Shown one piece after another: positions 60,638 through 64,000 of a stretch of 64,000 nucleotides of DNA. How positions within the stretch are numbered: position 1 is the stretch's first letter; every line of letters starts with the position of its first letter. Source of the stretch: Agapanthus africanus (taxonomy: Eukaryota > Streptophyta > Magnoliopsida > Asparagales > Amaryllidaceae); contig CM057338.1 in the NCBI GenBank assembly GCA_030015575.1, forward strand, positions 777,245,864 to 777,309,863, written 5' to 3'. The notes beneath the pieces were generated by a model. It searched no databases. It was not told where the DNA came from and saw only the letters and a list, made by a program, of their open reading frames with translations. Both the position numbers and the translations under genes were made by a program.

Positions 60638-62857
60638 TGTAGGGTTCCTAGGCACTCTAATGAGGTCTCACAAGGCATCAACCATGCCAATTTCAAATTT
60701 TACAAGTGCCGAGAAACCCTAATACGGATCGTTAACTAGAATTTTAGGCGAAACAAGCAACTAGTTAACTACTTAACTACAAGAACGGAAATACAACCTT
60801 TGTAGATCCAGTGCTCCACCTCCATAGCTCCGCGATGAAGTCTCCTCGCTGTCCAAATCAAATCCCGGGCTCTAGCGTCGGCTTCATCGTAGAAATGGGC
60901 GGGCTAGGTCATCGACTACGATGCCGAAGATGATCTACGTCGAGGCATCGCTAGATCAAGCTCCCACTTCACCAAGTCATGAAACTTGTGAAGAGAACAC
61001 CCTATACTACTTGGCAAGAGGTAGAGGATGAAGAAATAGGAGGTGGGTTCACTTTAGAATTGGATTTCTCACTCATTTGCTCAAGTTGCCATTGATGAAG
61101 CAAGCTTCTTCTTGAAGAAGAAGAAGAAGAAGATGAAAAAAAATGTTATGATAAGTTATTTTCAAAATAGAAAATAAAAGGATACTTATCATAAACCAAC
61201 CATGGTTAGGTGTAGAGAATTGACTAAGGTTAGATGAATGGTTAGGGTTAAGCATGAAGACAAAATGGTCACTTTGGTCAAAGCTTCATGAAGCTTCAAC
61301 AAGCTTCAAGAAAGAAAGCAACCAAATTGTTTTCTTTTGCAATTTCTTTTTAATCCAAATTAAAACGATAAATGAATGAATAAATAAAAACCCTAACCAT
61401 TTACTTAACCAAGGTTTAATTCTTTACGCTTAACCAAATGAGCAAGTATCATCAAACATGATACAAACATGTGCACAAAAGTATATCACATATACAATGT
61501 GCACAATCCAAGTGAGAAAATCCATTTAAAGTGAACCAATACTAGTTAATGCAAAGTAATATATCAAATATATAATTATGCATTAAATCATTAAATCAAC
61601 ACTTGATTCAATGATCCGGTCATGTCGCACACAACCGACTAGTATCCAATGTATCGGCTTATCGAATCAATCCTTGATTCGATATTGAGGTTATATCGCA
61701 TATAACCAATCGATACATTCATTGCAAGAATAGAATACGGTATCACATACAAGCATTATTCTCGGTCCCGCACATATCTCATATGCGCTCCTATTTCGTT
61801 TCGCTTGAGCCAGGAAACATCTGTGTAGGACTCTAAAGACTCGTCAATACGCCGGCAGCAGATGATGATCATATCAAGCACCCACAAGCCGCAAGCGGTC
61901 TGCTAAACGTAACGGCCACTCGGGTATTGAGCGATCAGAAGATCGACGAGCAAGCCCGCTCACACTCCTGTGAATCCAACTAGTAACACTTACCGTACAA
62001 TCCGGTCTGTTCGTCTGATATGTCGCATATCTCGCCTAGGGGTGGTAAACGTCAGACCCCAATAGCTTGATAAGTCGTGTCGATATGAGGCCTATAACAG
62101 TTCGAGAAACTACTGGTAACACTTACCAGTAAATCTCAACAACCCTGGCTAGGGATTTCCGGTTATAGCCAATCGAACACAGCGCAACATCAACTCCCTA
62201 TACCGGGAGAGATGAATCCCCTCCTATCGCTCATTGCCTCCATGTGATTCGGGACTGTACCCAAAAACCACCGTTTTGCACGCCCTCTTGGACGTGGTAA
62301 GGTGGAAATCAAAGCACAGTGGGAACCACACAAGACTCTATGATGATCTCGGGTCAACAGACTATTCTGTACCAGTGTCACCAGAGAACTGCCATCTGAC
62401 GTAAGGTATAATACCATCTGGGAGTTCTCGGCGAGTCCGTCCAGTGTACCCAGTCTCCACTGAGCACCCGTATATCATCTCTGATGTCAAACACCAATGG
62501 ATATGGGATCATCCATCTCCCATCTGTATGGGTTAAGAAGGTATACGCTAGTCTACTATGGTCTATCGATGCCCCGTCTCGATACACCCACGACTATGGA
62601 CCTTGAAGGATGTACTTTTGGACTACCATGTCCCCACTAGTATGATCCGCATCATAGTCCAGGTAGTCAAGTACACATCCTAGGGGCTTTACCAACATGT
62701 AACAGAGAGACAATCAGTATACACGTTAAGGTAAAGAGTAACCAGATAGCATACTATCATGTCGAGCAAGAAAGTCCTCCCTATATATGTCCAAGCATCC
62801 ACTACAATATACATCCTATGTATAGTAATGGCCTCTAGGGCATACATATAACTAACA
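60638..62857 (-). mobile_element. Element H 5' LTR
   Basis: 2220 bp; on the minus strand starts TGTTAGTTATATGTATGCCC (62857) and ends GGAACCCTACA (60638). TSD GTTAT follows at 62858-62862, matching 52467-52471. Confidence 0.96.
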
Positions 62858-64000
62858 GTTATATCTCACTTTATAAAAATAAACGTACAGATATATCAAT
62901 TTGAAATTGGTGCATAACAACGGATATTCAAAACCAAATATTTGCCGTCCAGCAAACAACCCAGATGACTTCCTCAAATATCACCAATTACAACGAATCC
63001 CGATATAATGAGGATGATCACCTAATTCCCAATAACTTGCTCCCACTCATCATCTGTAAAACCATACAGATGTGAGAATCAAACCTGGTAAATGCATACC
63101 CTGGAGCAAGGACTAATTGGGAAATCAGTTTTCTTTTAACAGTACACAGTGAAACTGAAACATGTAAATGTATCGAAGGGGTATCCGGGTATTCTTAGTA
63201 ATGCCTCTTCCATTTTCCACATTCATGACTATAACCGTATATTTCTTTGCCATCTCTCCAAATCCCTTTATATGTCTTTAGTCATTACTTTCTGTACACC
63301 CTTTTAGGCTAAATGGTTTTCTTCCCTCCCTACCGTTCGGCACCAGCCTATGGTTTGGAAGAAGACTATCCAATAAGCATAATGGGTGTACTCTCCTAAT
63401 CCTCGGAGCACTCGCAACCCGAGAGAAGGTAAAGATAAAAGTCAACTGAATAAACCTTATTCCTATTTCTCCTGAACCAGAATCCATCCCAAAACTGGAA
63501 AAAGTTCCTTCGAGTTCTTATATAACCAAACGATGGAGTATCCAAATAACTGTGGATCTTCATAGTGATACGGAGTGTCCTAGAGAAATACAAAGGTGAA
63601 GTAGGATTGGCGAAGAAATACTTGGTTTGGTCGTGAATAGCAGTCGCAATTTACTTTGCCCTCTTACTAATCCCTTTATTTGTCTTAACTTATTACCTTC
63701 TGTACACCATCGTTAGGCTAATTGGTTTTCTTCATTCCCTACCGTTCGGCACCAGCCTATGGTTTGGAAGAAGACTATCCAATTAGCGTAACAGGTGTAC
63801 CGTCCTAATCCAAGGAGCACTCGCAACCTGAGAGAAGGTAAAAGGAAAAAACAACTGAATAGTCCTATTCATTTTCTCCAGAATCGGAAACCATCCTCGA
63901 ATCTGGAACAAGTTCCTTCGAGTTCGTATATAACCATACGATGGTTTTATCCAATGGAAGTGGATGTTCATAGTAATACGGGGTGTTCTGGAGAAAAGGG
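62858..64000 (-). pseudogene. Element G pol remnant, continued (window end)
   Basis: The first five bases are H's right TSD. Continues G's internal part, aligning with D 17920 down to ~16780. It carries both copies of the ~403-bp tandem duplication (landmarks CTACCGTTCGGCACCAGCC at 63331 and 63739). Open pieces of 60-70 codons occur in each copy but are interrupted. G's start, leader and 5' LTR lie outside the window. Confidence 0.78.

Noticed and set aside
1-64000. Host genes or endogenous pararetrovirus
   Set aside because: No coat, movement or transactivator domains and no intron-exon genes were seen; RT order, LTRs and TSDs are those of copia elements.

Overview
The window is plant nuclear DNA made almost wholly of nested LTR retrotransposons of the Ty1/copia superfamily. 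Evidence: LTRs of about 2.0-2.2 kb starting TG and ending CA, primer-binding sites matching plant initiator-Met tRNA (TGGTATCAGAGCC), a polypurine tract (CAAGTGGGAGAT) directly before each 3' LTR, 5-bp target-site duplications (TSDs), and decayed pol in copia order (PR, GAG-pre-integrase, INT, RT, RNase H). The LTR start with TATGCCCTAGAGGC and the RT motif YVDDILLIG point to the Angela/BARE-like lineage (inference). No host gene, tRNA, rRNA or CRISPR array was seen. The host is probably a large, repeat-rich plant genome; the species cannot be told.

Two related families occur. Family 1 (LTR starts TGTTAG, ~2.2 kb) has elements A, B, C, H and LTR fragment I. Family 2 (LTR starts TGTTGG or TGCTGG, ~2.0 kb) has D, E, F, G. 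Layout: I ends at 866; 867-3062 is unassigned old sequence; E starts at 3063 and runs past the window. Inside E's LTR lies B (3561-43785, TSD AGATC). Inside B's 5' LTR lies C, minus strand (3856-23310, TSD CGATA). Inside C's 5' LTR lies D (12340-22100, TSD ATCTA). Inside B's 3' LTR lies A (33222-43640, TSD GTAAT). F (from 44735) sits in the rest of E's LTR; G, minus strand (from 48263), sits in F's leader; H, minus strand (52472-62857, TSD GTTAT), sits in G's pol. The order of insertion is therefore E>B>C>D and E>F>G>H, four levels deep on both sides.

No element can encode its own proteins. Family 1 has a ~3.1 kb non-coding leader, no recognisable gag, and a pol whose RT carries the same one-base frameshift in all four copies. 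Yet A and H have LTR pairs about 98.5-99% identical by eye. This looks like amplification in trans of a coding-dead parasite. What has been kept instead is RNA-level structure: a GC-rich hairpin about 200 nt past the PBS, a series of three smaller hairpins around TTGACC/GTCAA, a duplicated ~147-bp leader unit, and an LTR hairpin in family 2. Several of these keep pairing while their sequence changes between copies, and they are the best candidates for an undescribed cis-acting system.
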